A stretch of 41,444 nucleotides of DNA from an uncultured SAR86 cluster bacterium (GCA_902593675.1 CACJJI010000008.1:1-41444), one strand, 5' to 3'; shown: positions 10,042 to 18,029, counted from the stretch's first letter. Numbers and translations: made by a program. The notes: generated by a model not told the origin, from the sequence alone.

Positions 10042-10386
10042 ATGATAATGAATGACTTAACTTGGAAGGAATTTGAGAGAGTGGATATTCGTATTGGAAC
10101 TGTTATATCTGCTGAGGATTTTAAAGAAGCAATCAAACCAGCAATTAAAATGACAATAGATTTTGGAGAAGAAATAGGTATCAAAAAATCTTCTGCTCAA
10201 ATTACAGATCATTATGATCCTAAGTCATTGATAGGTATTCAGGTTGCTGCAGTAATTAATTTTCCTAAAAAGCAGATAGGACCATTCATGTCAGAGTGTC
10301 TTGTAACAGGATTCACTCAACCTGATGGAAGTATAATTTTAACCGTTCCCCAAAAAGGAGCTGCTAATGGATCTCGATTAGCTTAA
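10042..10386 (+). CDS. csaA: CsaA-like tRNA-binding domain protein
   Basis: The 114-residue protein is a stand-alone OB-fold tRNA-binding domain of the CsaA type. Recognisable blocks are VDIRIGTVISAEDF near residue 14, KPAIKMTIDFGEEIGIKKSSAQIT in the middle, and LIGIQVAAVINFPKKQIGPFMSE. CsaA of Bacillus has been proposed to have chaperone/secretion activity and binds tRNA; its role in proteobacteria is unclear. The start could be the ATG at 10042 or the one two codons later at 10048. It follows the crotonase after three bases and converges with fabB, whose stop codon begins one base past its own. Confidence 0.85.
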   Translation: MIMNDLTWKEFERVDIRIGTVISAEDFKEAIKPAIKMTIDFGEEIGIKKSSAQITDHYDPKSLIGIQVAAVINFPKKQIGPFMSECLVTGFTQPDGSIILTVPQKGAANGSRLA

Positions 10387-10387
10387 T

Positions 10388-11593
10388 TTATTTGCTAAAA
10401 ATTAAACTTGCGTTAGTTCCACCAAACCCAAATGAATTACTCATCACAGCATTTAATTTTTGCTCCGTCATTGATTGGCAAATGTTTAGTCCTTCTGCTT
10501 CTTCAACCAAGTTATCTATATTAATTGATGGAGCAATAAAATTTTCTTGCATCATTAGAATAGAATAAATTGCTTCTTGAGCTCCAGTTGCTCCCAAGGA
10601 GTGACCTGTCATTGATTTTGTAGACCCTATTACAGGAGCAGTTTTACCAAAGACCGCTTTGATTGCAGCAAGCTCAGCAAGATCTCCAACAGGAGTGCTT
10701 GTACCATGTGCATTAATGTAATCTACATCAGATCCGTAAGCTTCAATTGCCTCACTCATGCATCTTATTGCCCCTTCACCAGAGGGAGATACCATGTCAT
10801 AGCCATCAGAATTTGCGCAATAACCCTCCAGCCTTGCAATTATAGGAGCATTTCTTTTCATGGCATGTTCTTCTTCTTCAAGGATGAGCATTCCCGAGCC
10901 TCCAGCGATAACAAAACCATCTCTATCAACATCAAAAGGTCTAGAGGCTTTCTCAGGACTATCATTATATTGTGAGGAGAGGGCACCCATTGCATCAAAC
11001 ATGGATGATGACGTCCAATGCTCTTGTTCAGCACCACCAGCCAAAATAATATCTTGTTTCCCTAATTGAATAAGTTCTGCTGCATGGCCAATGCAATGAG
11101 CGCTAGTTGAGCACGCAGAAGAAATAGAGTAATTTACCCCCTTGAGCTTTAGAGTGGTACCTAGAATGGCTGAAACAGTGCTCCCCATTGTTTTTGTGAC
11201 CGCGTATGGACCGATTCTTTTAGGCCCTCTTTCTCTTGCTATATCTGAAGCTTCTATTTGAGCTGCGGGGGATGCGCCCCCTGATCCTGCCACTATTCCA
11301 ATTCTTGAGGTATTCATTTCCTCAAGGTTTAGGGATGCATTGAGCATAGCTTCTTGAGCAGCAATATATCCAAATCCGGCGGCCTCACTCATAAAACGAA
11401 GAATCTTCCTATCAATTAATTCAGATAAATCAATATTTACTGATCCAGAAATATGACTCCTAAAGCCCATTTCTGCATATGTAAGATTTTTAGATATACC
11501 AGATTTTCCTTCCCTAAGATTACTCAACACCTCTTGGAGATTAGACCCAATACAAGAGACTATGCCCATACCAGTAACAACTACATTTTTCAT
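10388..11593 (-). CDS. fabB: 3-oxoacyl-ACP synthase I (KAS I)
   Basis: FabB condenses malonyl-ACP with acyl-ACP and is needed to elongate the cis-unsaturated C10 intermediate made by FabA. The 401-residue product is near the E. coli length (406). The thiolase-fold triad is Cys161 (in SACSTSAH), His296 (in [11 protein letters not shown]) and His331 (in [13 protein letters not shown]). The genuine FabB rather than FabF type is supported by the adjacent fabA. It is the last gene of an ispB-fabA-fabB set; its ATG shares one base with the fabA stop. Confidence 0.95.
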   Translation of the reverse strand: MKNVVVTGMGIVSCIGSNLQEVLSNLREGKSGISKNLTYAEMGFRSHISGSVNIDLSELIDRKILRFMSEAAGFGYIAAQEAMLNASLNLEEMNTSRIGIVAGSGGASPAAQIEASDIARERGPKRIGPYAVTKTMGSTVSAILGTTLKLKGVNYSISSACSTSAHCIGHAAELIQLGKQDIILAGGAEQEHWTSSSMFDAMGALSSQYNDSPEKASRPFDVDRDGFVIAGGSGMLILEEEEHAMKRNAPIIARLEGYCANSDGYDMVSPSGEGAIRCMSEAIEAYGSDVDYINAHGTSTPVGDLAELAAIKAVFGKTAPVIGSTKSMTGHSLGATGAQEAIYSILMMQENFIAPSINIDNLVEEAEGLNICQSMTEQKLNAVMSNSFGFGGTNASLIFSK

Positions 11594-12114
11594 TAGAAAT
11601 CGCTGGTATCCTTAAACAGACCTACTCTAAGCCCATCTGCTGAATAAACATGACGACCATCAACAAACATATTGCCGTCAGCAAAACCAACAACCGCACC
11701 TCTATTAATTACTCGTTTAATATCAATTTCATATCTAACAATTTTTGCATTAGGAGTAACTTGGCCAAAAAATTTTACTTTGTCTGAACCTAGTGCTCTT
11801 CCATATCCTGGTAATTCTAGCCAACAAAGATAAAAGCCCAATAATTGCCACATAGCATCTAAGCCAAGACATCCAGGCATCACTGGATCAGATTTAAAAT
11901 GTACTTTAAAAAACCATAAACTTTCTTCAATGTTTAGGTTAGCGATAATTTTTCCTTTGGAATATTTGCCTGAGCTTTTATCGATTTGATCAATCGAATC
12001 GAACATCAGCATTTCGTCTGCTGGCAAGCGACCATTGCTTGGTCCAAATAAGTCGCCATTCCCACATGCCACTAAATCATCTTTTGTGTAACTTGAGGCA
12101 GGTATGAATGTCAT
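11593..12114 (-). CDS. fabA: 3-hydroxydecanoyl-ACP dehydratase/isomerase
   Basis: FabA dehydrates 3-hydroxydecanoyl-ACP and isomerises trans-2 to cis-3-decenoyl-ACP, the branch point for unsaturated fatty acids in gamma- and some alphaproteobacteria. The 173-residue hot-dog-fold product matches E. coli (172). The catalytic His72 lies in [20 protein letters not shown] and Asp86 in the same block; FGQVTP follows. The start overlaps the ispB stop as ATGA (12111-12114), so the two are translationally coupled. It is followed directly by fabB, so both enzymes of the pathway are made from one message. Confidence 0.97.
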   Translation of the reverse strand: MTFIPASSYTKDDLVACGNGDLFGPSNGRLPADEMLMFDSIDQIDKSSGKYSKGKIIANLNIEESLWFFKVHFKSDPVMPGCLGLDAMWQLLGFYLCWLELPGYGRALGSDKVKFFGQVTPNAKIVRYEIDIKRVINRGAVVGFADGNMFVDGRHVYSADGLRVGLFKDTSDF

Positions 12115-13079
12115 ATTTTCCTTATTTTTGAGAAAGTTATTAAGTCTAGCATTTCATTGTAGCAGGCATGATGCTTTAAGTTGTTAAGATGTTTCAAGGT
12201 TTCTTTTATATATTTATTTAACAAAACATTTATATCTTTTTGAGTTTTTTCATTTTGTATTAATTGATAAATTTTATTTTGATCTTTTTTTAATATTTTT
12301 GATTTACCTAAAAGGCTCATAAGAAAATTTTTGTCTTTTGCATTAGCGTGCTGCAGAGCAAAATATAAAGGAAATGTAACTTTGCCCTCCTTAAAATCCT
12401 TTAGAGCCGGCTTTCCAGTATTCAGTCTCAATGCCTCATAATCTAGAATATCATCTTGAATTTGGAATGCTGTTCCTAATGCCTTTCCTAACAACCCGAA
12501 TGTTTTAACTTCTTCTTTAGATCTGCATGCAAGCATGGCTCCAGTTTTTGCTGATGCCTCAAACAGCCTTCCAGTTTTTAAATAGCTGACTTTGAGCAGG
12601 TCTTTAAGTTCAATAAGTTGTTTATTTTCAAAGAGTTCTAATTGAATAATTTCGCCTCTAGCTATGTCATTTGTTGCTTTTGCTAATTCATCTAAGATAG
12701 AAGGAATACCAAGCTTTACCATTAAAATAAAAGCTTTCGAATAAATAAAATCACCAATCAAGACGCTGTATGAATTTGTCCAAACTTGATTCACAGACCT
12801 AGTACCACGTCTTAATTCTGATTCATCTACAACATCGTCATGAACCAATGTTGCAGTGTGCAAAAGTTCAATAATGCTAGCTAAATTGATTCTACTATTT
12901 GATTTTATATCTTGCGATTTAGAGGCGAGTAAACATAATAAAGCTCGTGTTTTTTTTCCTTCCGCATTAAAAATATATTCATAAATTTCTTGAATTATTT
13001 TCTCGCTTGCAAGTTCTTTTTTAATAGTTGCTTGAACTCTTCCAAGGTCAGCTGCGGAGGTTTTTTTGAGTACGTTCAT
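12111..13079 (-). CDS. ispB: Polyprenyl diphosphate synthase (octaprenyl type), quinone side chain
   Basis: This is a trans-isoprenyl diphosphate synthase that builds the ubiquinone/menaquinone tail from FPP and IPP. The 322-residue length matches E. coli IspB (323). The first aspartate-rich motif is HDDVVDESELRRG (Asp81, 82, 85) and the second is QIQDDILDY (Asp209, 210, 213). The LLHTATLVHDD context and the divergent rplU neighbour are typical of IspB. Chain length cannot be told from sequence by eye. It heads an operon with fabA and fabB. Its start lies 64 bases from the mapped -35 end of the rplU promoter on the other strand, so the promoters overlap. Confidence 0.93.
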   Translation of the reverse strand: MNVLKKTSAADLGRVQATIKKELASEKIIQEIYEYIFNAEGKKTRALLCLLASKSQDIKSNSRINLASIIELLHTATLVHDDVVDESELRRGTRSVNQVWTNSYSVLIGDFIYSKAFILMVKLGIPSILDELAKATNDIARGEIIQLELFENKQLIELKDLLKVSYLKTGRLFEASAKTGAMLACRSKEEVKTFGLLGKALGTAFQIQDDILDYEALRLNTGKPALKDFKEGKVTFPLYFALQHANAKDKNFLMSLLGKSKILKKDQNKIYQLIQNEKTQKDINVLLNKYIKETLKHLNNLKHHACYNEMLDLITFSKIRKI

Positions 13080-13101
13080 CTTAAATAATCAGAAGCCTAA
13101 A

Positions 13102-13133
13102 ATTATACATAAGTATTGATAATTTCTTTCAGA
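13102..13133 (-). promoter_or_regulatory. Candidate promoter for ispB-fabA-fabB
   Basis: On the minus strand a perfect TATAAT lies at 13107-13102, about 20 bases before the ispB ATG. The best -35 is weak (CTGAAA at 13133-13128, spacer 20). It interleaves with the divergent rplU promoter. The -10 is convincing and the -35 is not. Confidence 0.4.
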
Positions 13134-13144
13134 AAGCGTATATT
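13116..13144 (+). promoter_or_regulatory. Sigma70 promoter of rplU-rpmA-obgE
   Basis: TTGATA (13116-13121), a 17-base spacer and TATATT (13139-13144) form a near-consensus promoter. Transcription should begin near 13151, giving a leader of about 15 bases. This excludes an upstream TTG at 13145 as a start and supports the ATG at 13166. Confidence 0.7.
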
Positions 13145-13165
13145 TTGCCACCTTTAGAGAGAACT

Positions 13166-13483
13166 ATGTACGCAGTAATAGAAGCAGGTGGTAAACAACA
13201 TAAAGTCGAGCTGGGACAAGTCCTAGAAGTTGATCTTATGCAAGAGGAATCAGGAGTGGAGCATGCTTTTGAAAATGTCATGCTTTATGTCGATGGAGAT
13301 GATGTGCAGATAGGCCAACCATACATAGAAAATGCCAAAGTTGTCGCTGAGATAGTTGAAGAAGTGAAAGGTGAAAAAGTTTCTATTCTCAGATTCCGCA
13401 GAAGGAAACATAGCATGAGGAAAATCGGTCACAGGCAGAGATATACTCAGATTAAAATCAAAGAAATCAACGTAGGTAAATAA
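13166..13483 (+). CDS. rplU: 50S ribosomal protein L21
   Basis: L21 binds 23S rRNA with the help of L20. From the ATG at 13166 the product has 105 residues (E. coli 103) and begins [18 protein letters not shown], the expected N-terminus. A longer frame opens at a TTG at 13145 but lies upstream of the predicted transcription start, and the extra residues are not conserved. The central [20 protein letters not shown] and C-terminal [14 protein letters not shown] are diagnostic. An AGAGAG Shine-Dalgarno is present. It is followed by rpmA after two bases. Confidence 0.96.
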   Translation: MYAVIEAGGKQHKVELGQVLEVDLMQEESGVEHAFENVMLYVDGDDVQIGQPYIENAKVVAEIVEEVKGEKVSILRFRRRKHSMRKIGHRQRYTQIKIKEINVGK

Positions 13484-13485
13484 AA

Positions 13486-13743
13486 ATGGCACATAAGAAA
13501 GCAGGTGGTTCAAGCAAAAACGGTAGAGATTCCAACTCCAAAAGACTTGGTGTTAAGCGTTTTGGTGGCCAGACTGTCAAACCAGGTGAAATTATAATAC
13601 GTCAACGTGGTACTAATACTCATCCCGGAGAAAACGTCGGCATGGGAAAAGACCATACTTTATTCGCTACTTCAGCTGGCCAAGTTCAATTTACCTATAA
13701 AGGTATCAAGCAAAAAAAGACAGTCAACGTCATTTCTCAGTAA
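13486..13743 (+). CDS. rpmA: 50S ribosomal protein L27
   Basis: L27 reaches its N-terminus into the peptidyl-transferase centre. The 85-residue product begins [22 protein letters not shown], so the mature-type N-terminus is encoded directly without the cleaved extension seen in Firmicutes. The [17 protein letters not shown] and [11 protein letters not shown] blocks are standard. It lies between rplU and obgE, three bases from the latter, the usual order in gammaproteobacteria. Confidence 0.98.
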   Translation: MAHKKAGGSSKNGRDSNSKRLGVKRFGGQTVKPGEIIIRQRGTNTHPGENVGMGKDHTLFATSAGQVQFTYKGIKQKKTVNVISQ

Positions 13744-13746
13744 ATC

Positions 13747-14766
13747 ATGAACTTCATCGATGAAGCTCTGCTAGAAGCAAGGGCTGGAAGCGGTGGTGCG
13801 GGTTGCACTAGTTTTAGAAGAGAAAAATTCATACCTCGTGGAGGGCCTGATGGTGGTGATGGTGGTAAGGGTGGAGATATCATTTTTAGAGTTGACCCCA
13901 ACTTGAATACTCTCGTAAATTTTCGCAATCAAAAATACTTGATTGCTAAAAATGGCCAATCTGGAGCTGGTAAAAAGAGAACTGGCCAAGATGCAGAGGA
14001 TCTCATTGTAATGGTTCCAAAAGGCACGGTGATCTTTGATTCTATATCCAATAAACTTATTTATGATTGTTGCCAGGAAGAAACTGATTATCTTGTGGCT
14101 AAGGGTGGCGAGGGAGGGGTTGGAAATTTTAGATTTAAATCCAGCACCAATCAGGCGCCGAGGCGTCATACCTCTGGCTGGCCGGGTGACGAATTTTCTA
14201 TCAGGTTAGAGTTACGTTCTCTTGCGGATGTTGGCTTAGTTGGTTTCCCGAATGCCGGTAAATCTACTTTTTTAAATAGTGTCTCAGCAGCAAGACCAAA
14301 GATTGGAGATTATCCCTTTACAACACTCCGTCCTAATTTAGGCACAGTTCAAATTTATGACACCTCATTTATTATTGCTGATATCCCCGGTTTGATCGAA
14401 GGAGCGTCCGAGGGAGCAGGTTTGGGTTTAAATTTTTTAAAGCACATTTCTAGAACAGGCCATTTGCTTATTTTGCTGGACCCACAAAATTCAGAAAGAT
14501 CGATTGAAGATCAACTAACTGTACTTCTGAATGAATTAAAAACCTATGACCCAAGTTTATTGGAAAAAAGCATATGGCTTGCTGTCAATAAAAAAGATAC
14601 TCTTGAAGAGGAAATGCAAAAAGAATTCATTGGACTGATCAAGAAGAAAATGTCCTCATTGCAACTTGACTACGAGGGAATTGTTTCTATTTCAGGATTT
14701 ACGGGAGATGAAACCGGAACATTGTTAGGCATGATTGCCAACAAGATGTCAGAAACTCAAGATTAA
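13747..14766 (+). CDS. obgE: GTPase ObgE/CgtA, 50S assembly factor
   Basis: Obg GTPases bind the 50S subunit and link late ribosome assembly to nutrient status. The 339-residue product has the glycine-rich Obg domain (residues 1-158; EARAGSGGAGCTSFRREKF, GGPDGGDGGKGGD). The G domain follows, with G1 GFPNAGKST, switch/G2 YPFTTLRPNLG, G3 DIPGLIEGAS and G4 NKKD. There is no long C-terminal extension beyond the G domain, unlike E. coli (390 residues). Its TAA stop overlaps the rpsT stop at 14763-14766 as TTAA. Confidence 0.97.
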   Translation: MNFIDEALLEARAGSGGAGCTSFRREKFIPRGGPDGGDGGKGGDIIFRVDPNLNTLVNFRNQKYLIAKNGQSGAGKKRTGQDAEDLIVMVPKGTVIFDSISNKLIYDCCQEETDYLVAKGGEGGVGNFRFKSSTNQAPRRHTSGWPGDEFSIRLELRSLADVGLVGFPNAGKSTFLNSVSAARPKIGDYPFTTLRPNLGTVQIYDTSFIIADIPGLIEGASEGAGLGLNFLKHISRTGHLLILLDPQNSERSIEDQLTVLLNELKTYDPSLLEKSIWLAVNKKDTLEEEMQKEFIGLIKKKMSSLQLDYEGIVSISGFTGDETGTLLGMIANKMSETQD

Positions 14767-15026
14767 CCTAGCTCTTTTACAGCTTTTACTAAGCGGCTTT
14801 TTGTCCTAGCGGCAGCATTCTTATGAATTACTTTTTTTGCAGCCGTTGAATCTAATACTTTTTGAGCAGTTTTGAGCAATTCTGCAGCTGATTCCTTGTT
14901 ATTTTCAGCTATAGCATTTCTAACAGCTTTAACAGCTGTTCTAGCTTGAGATCTTTGAGAATGCTTTAACTTATATCTGTCAGCATTCTGACGAGCTCGC
15001 TTGATTGATTGTTTGCTATTTGCCAT
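14763..15026 (-). CDS. rpsT: 30S ribosomal protein S20
   Basis: S20 is a helical 16S rRNA-binding protein. The 87-residue product begins MANSKQSIKRARQNADRYKL and ends AARTKSRLVKAVKELG, both diagnostic, and equals the E. coli length. It is transcribed alone from a promoter at 15049-15077 and converges on obgE with a shared TTAA stop. In E. coli its translation is self-regulated; no leader beyond about 16 bases is available here for that. Confidence 0.97.
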   Translation of the reverse strand: MANSKQSIKRARQNADRYKLKHSQRSQARTAVKAVRNAIAENNKESAAELLKTAQKVLDSTAAKKVIHKNAAARTKSRLVKAVKELG

Positions 15027-15048
15027 ATCTTTAAGTGTTAGATGCGCT

Positions 15049-15077
15049 AGTTTAATGATCTTAAATTCATCTGTCTA
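15049..15077 (-). promoter_or_regulatory. Promoter of rpsT
   Basis: On the minus strand TAGACA (15077-15072), a 17-base spacer and TAAACT (15054-15049) precede the gene. A GC-rich discriminator (AGCGC) follows the -10, as in growth-rate-controlled promoters of ribosomal genes. The predicted leader is about 16 bases. Confidence 0.55.
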
Positions 15078-15117
15078 CTTTTATTTCTCCCTTTCTATAT
15101 GTGCATTTTTGCAACAT

Positions 15118-15126
15118 TGTTATAAT
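15118..15126 (+). promoter_or_regulatory. Extended -10 promoter of the S9 peptidase gene
   Basis: TGtTATAAT at 15118-15126 is a perfect extended -10 element, 38 bases before the peptidase ATG. No good -35 is found at 16-18 bases, which extended -10 promoters tolerate. Transcription should start near 15133, inside the palindrome described next. Confidence 0.6.
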
Positions 15127-15140
15127 TGATTGATCAATCA
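15127..15140. promoter_or_regulatory. Operator-like 14-bp perfect palindrome
   Basis: TGATTGATCAATCA is a perfect inverted repeat. It begins immediately after the -10 box and spans the expected transcription start of the S9 peptidase gene, the classic place for a repressor site. The half-site spacing does not fit FNR (TTGAT-N4-ATCAA). The binding protein is unknown. Confidence 0.5.
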
Positions 15141-15164
15141 TATTATGTCAAGTAAACTTTACAC

Positions 15165-17123
15165 ATGAAACATTTAATACTATCCATACTTATCCTTTTT
15201 AATTTTAATGTATTTGCTGATCTCGGTGTCAGTGAAGATTTTGTAGAAAGGTTTAGCTCACTTCCCTCATATACAAATGTCAAAATCTCACCAGATGGAA
15301 AAATGATCAGTGTTCTCACCAAGATGCCTGATGACAAGAAAGGCATTTCAATTTTTGATTCAGAAGATTTAAGTTTAATTAATGCCATTACTCTTACTAA
15401 AGAAGAAGAGGTTGCAAGTTATTACTGGGTCAATAATGAGCGATTGTTAATACAAATTGGATACTATGATTCTTGGGGTAGAGGCTCCATAGGTGAATAT
15501 TTTGCAATTAATTATGATTCCACAAAACCCGCTTATGTATTTGGAATGAGAGCAAGAACCTCAGGCGCAAGAGGTAAAGTGGTAGACAAGTTCTCCTATG
15601 GTTATGTAGAGAACATTCTGGAAGATGATGAGAAGCACGTGCTTTTGTCTGTGAGTGTATTTGGAAAACAAAATAATGGTGGTTTTGCTGATGCTATTAG
15701 ATTAAATGTTTATAACGGTCAGCAAAAAAGACTAGGCAAATCTCCATTGGCTGGAGGGCAATTTGTCTCAGATAGTAAAGGCACACCAAGATTTGCTGTT
15801 GGAAGTGATATTGATAATAACACCGTCACTATGTACCGTGCTTCCAAGAAGGATGAGTGGCAAGTATTAAGCAAAACACCATATGGAGATGGTGAGATCT
15901 ATCCTGTTAATATTGCAAAAGATGATTCTACAATTCATATTTTAGACAGTACAGAGACCTCAACTTATCAAATCAAGGAGATCGATACCAAAACCGGAGA
16001 GACTCAGGTAGTCTTTCATCACCCAGAGTATGATGCTTATCCGCAAATCATAGATGATAAGGTTCTTGGCGCCACGATTAATCCTGGATACGCCAAAGCT
16101 TATTGGTTTGAGAATGATGACCCATTACAAAATTCAATTATGCAAGCAGTACAAGCCTTTAATGGAAATATAGAAGTTTTTGATAAGAAAGAAATTGGGC
16201 TGGTGGATTTATCTAAAAATAGAGATAAATTAATTATTGCTGTAGGCGACTCTGCATCTTCCTCAAAATATTACTTATATGATCTTAAAAAAAATCAAGT
16301 TAAATATTTGCTCACTATGTGGCCTGAAATTGATGATCAAGGGCTAGAGCATGAGGTACCATTTAATTTTATAAACTCTGATGGTGTGAAGATTCATGGA
16401 TATTACACCCCAGCGAAAAATCAGCAAGAGGGTCAATTAGCTCCTATGATAGTTATACCTCATGGAGGCCCTCATGCCAGAGACTCATGGGGTTTTGATC
16501 CAGATACTCATATTTTTTCTCAGGCTGGTTATGCCGTATTGAAAGTTAATTTTAGAGGCTCAACAGGTTATGGAAAGGAGTTTACTCAGATGGGATTCGG
16601 TGAATGGGGAGGAGATACTCAACAAGATATTATTGAGGCAACTGAATGGGCCATCAATCAAGGAATAGCTGATCCAGAGAGAATTGGAATTTATGGTGGC
16701 AGTTTTGGAGGATACTCTGCTGCTATGGCTCCAATGCTACGTCCTGATCTATATAAATCATCTGTTGCATATATTGGAGTATTTGATTTGGAAATGCTTT
16801 ATGACGAAGGGGATATTAAAACCATAAAATGGGGTGGTAAATATTTAGATAAGACTCTTGGCCAAGATCCTGAAAAAATTAAAGCAATGTCACCTGTACA
16901 ACAAGCCAACAAACTTGAAGCTCCCATTATTATTGTCTCAGGTAAGGAAGATCAACGTGCGCCTATAGAGCATGCTTATGCATTAGCTGATGCATTAGAA
17001 AAAGCTGGTAAAGAGCATGAATTAATTATTGTTGAGAAAGAAGGGCATGGCTTTAGAAAGCCTGAGAATAGATTGATGCTGTACAAGAAAATGCTAGAGC
17101 ATTTTAACAAGACTGTATTGTAA
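15165..17123 (+). CDS. Secreted S9 family peptidase (prolyl oligopeptidase / acylaminoacyl-peptidase type)
   Basis: This 652-residue serine peptidase probably cleaves short peptides in the periplasm or outside the cell. Residues 1-18 form a signal peptide with cleavage after VFA. Residues about 25-400 resemble the seven-bladed propeller that gates S9 enzymes, and residues about 410-652 form an alpha/beta-hydrolase domain. The catalytic triad can be placed: Ser513 in GIYGGSFGGYS, Asp596 in SGKEDQRAP and His628 in KEGHGF. HGGPHARDSWGF supplies the oxyanion region. It is a single-gene unit with its own extended -10 promoter and palindrome; its stop lies six bases from the 3' end of the convergent tmRNA gene. 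Exact substrate class is not determinable. Confidence 0.92.
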   Translation: MKHLILSILILFNFNVFADLGVSEDFVERFSSLPSYTNVKISPDGKMISVLTKMPDDKKGISIFDSEDLSLINAITLTKEEEVASYYWVNNERLLIQIGYYDSWGRGSIGEYFAINYDSTKPAYVFGMRARTSGARGKVVDKFSYGYVENILEDDEKHVLLSVSVFGKQNNGGFADAIRLNVYNGQQKRLGKSPLAGGQFVSDSKGTPRFAVGSDIDNNTVTMYRASKKDEWQVLSKTPYGDGEIYPVNIAKDDSTIHILDSTETSTYQIKEIDTKTGETQVVFHHPEYDAYPQIIDDKVLGATINPGYAKAYWFENDDPLQNSIMQAVQAFNGNIEVFDKKEIGLVDLSKNRDKLIIAVGDSASSSKYYLYDLKKNQVKYLLTMWPEIDDQGLEHEVPFNFINSDGVKIHGYYTPAKNQQEGQLAPMIVIPHGGPHARDSWGFDPDTHIFSQAGYAVLKVNFRGSTGYGKEFTQMGFGEWGGDTQQDIIEATEWAINQGIADPERIGIYGGSFGGYSAAMAPMLRPDLYKSSVAYIGVFDLEMLYDEGDIKTIKWGGKYLDKTLGQDPEKIKAMSPVQQANKLEAPIIIVSGKEDQRAPIEHAYALADALEKAGKEHELIIVEKEGHGFRKPENRLMLYKKMLEHFNKTVL

Positions 17124-17129
17124 TATAGA

Positions 17130-17479
17130 TGGTGGAGGCGGCGGGAATTGAACCCGCGTCCGTTAGTTCTTCAACCTGACTTCTACATGCTTAGCTCATT
17201 CTTTTTGTTTCACCTCAATGACCCGAAGAGCAGGATATTATAGGCTAGTCTAAATTAGGTTTCGCGTTACTGTGTTAAGACTCCACAGTAAAACTAGACT
17301 ATGTATTTTGCCAATGCTTCAAACCATAGACAATTCTTGCATTGGTTAGCCAATTAAGCGGCTAAAGCGTAGTTGTCGTTTTCTGCAACTAATTTTTTTG
17401 TAGTATGTTTTACAAGATTTACTACAATCTTGGCATGCGCTTTGGAATCCAATAAAAACGTCGAACCCAATTCGCCCCC
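17130..17479 (-). ncRNA. ssrA: tmRNA (SsrA), one-piece
   Basis: tmRNA rescues stalled ribosomes by acting first as alanyl-tRNA and then as mRNA for a degradation tag. The gene is 350 bases. The 5' end GGGGGCG pairs with CGCCUCC before the encoded 3' CCA (complement of 17130-17132), closing a tRNA-like acceptor stem. The T arm GCGGG-TTCAATT-CCCGC is at 17157-17141. The tag frame sits in the middle (17386-17354). The 5' and 3' tRNA-like halves are in normal order, so it is not a permuted two-piece form. It lies directly after smpB, whose product delivers it to ribosomes. Confidence 0.95.
17354..17386 (-). CDS. tmRNA proteolysis-tag reading frame
   Basis: Read on the minus strand from the resume codon GCA, the frame encodes AENDNYALAA followed by TAA. 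Counting the alanine carried by the tmRNA, the added tag would be AAENDNYALAA. The C-terminal ALAA is the known recognition end for ClpXP/ClpAP, and the NYALAA end is shared with E. coli (AANDENYALAA). It differs in the SspB/ClpA-contacting N-terminal half. The resume codon is assigned by analogy. Confidence 0.85.
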   Translation of the reverse strand, partial: AENDNYALAA

Positions 17480-17491
17480 ATGGGGTGTATG

Positions 17492-17521
17492 ATTATATAT
17501 GAAAATAACTAGCGATTTGAA
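17492..17521 (-). promoter_or_regulatory. Candidate promoter of ssrA inside the end of smpB
   Basis: On the minus strand TTCAAA (17521-17516), an 18-base spacer and a perfect TATAAT (17497-17492) lie just before the mature tmRNA 5' end at 17479. The -35 overlaps the last codons of smpB. The primary transcript would start about 6 bases upstream of the mature end, consistent with RNase P trimming. Confidence 0.55.
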
Positions 17522-17973
17522 TTTTTTAAAATTCTTTGCTTTTCTCGATTCCAGTCCCTTTGTTTAACATCTTCTCTTTGATCATAGGTTTTCTTACCTT
17601 TTCCTATAGCAATATCACATTTAATTTTATTTTCTTTCCAATAAATTGATGTTAGTACACACGTGAGACCTTGTTGGCTGATTGCTTCAAGAATATTGTT
17701 TATTTCTCTTTTATTTAAGAGTAATTTTCTAGATCTTGTTGGGTCAATCTGATCATTTTTTAAAGATGGGAGAGGATCAATTTTTAAACCAATAACCCAA
17801 GCCTCATTATTCTTTAGGGTCACATATGAATCTTTAACATCAACCTTGCCATTTCTTAGGCCTTTTACTTCCCAGCCTTCTAAAACTAAGCCAGCCTGAA
17901 ATTTATCACTCAAGTGATAATTTCTTGAAGCATTTTTATTCTTGACGATGATATTATTGTTTTTAGAATTCAT
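17509..17973 (-). CDS. smpB: SsrA-binding protein SmpB
   Basis: SmpB binds the tRNA-like domain of tmRNA and places it in the ribosomal A site. From the ATG at 17973 the product has 154 residues (E. coli 160). It begins MNSKNNNIIVKNKNASRNY and contains the conserved FQAGLVLEGWEVKGLRNGKV block, SYVTLKNNEAWVIG, and the basic C-terminal tail KTYDQREDVKQRDWNREKQRIL, which enters the mRNA channel. A longer frame opening at 18027 was not used: its 18 extra residues are not conserved and would run into the divergent gene's start. ssrA follows after 29 bases. Confidence 0.95.
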   Translation of the reverse strand: MNSKNNNIIVKNKNASRNYHLSDKFQAGLVLEGWEVKGLRNGKVDVKDSYVTLKNNEAWVIGLKIDPLPSLKNDQIDPTRSRKLLLNKREINNILEAISQQGLTCVLTSIYWKENKIKCDIAIGKGKKTYDQREDVKQRDWNREKQRILKNSNR

Positions 17974-18029
17974 AATGATTCTCACAATTATGAATCTGTT
18001 CAAACTATTTGCAAACTTTGAGGGCATTT

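Noticed and set aside
15126-15137. TTGAT...ATCAA as an FNR or CRP site upstream of the S9 peptidase
   Set aside because: The half-sites are separated by two bases instead of the four FNR needs, and the CRP pattern TGTGA-N6-TCACA is not matched.
17130-17165. A separate tRNA gene with encoded CCA
   Set aside because: The T arm and CCA belong to the tmRNA; there is no anticodon arm, and the partner 5' half lies 350 bases away with a tag frame between.
17974-18027. Longer N-terminus for smpB starting at 18027
   Set aside because: The added residues are not conserved and would use the divergent spacer that holds the DUF3429 ribosome site.
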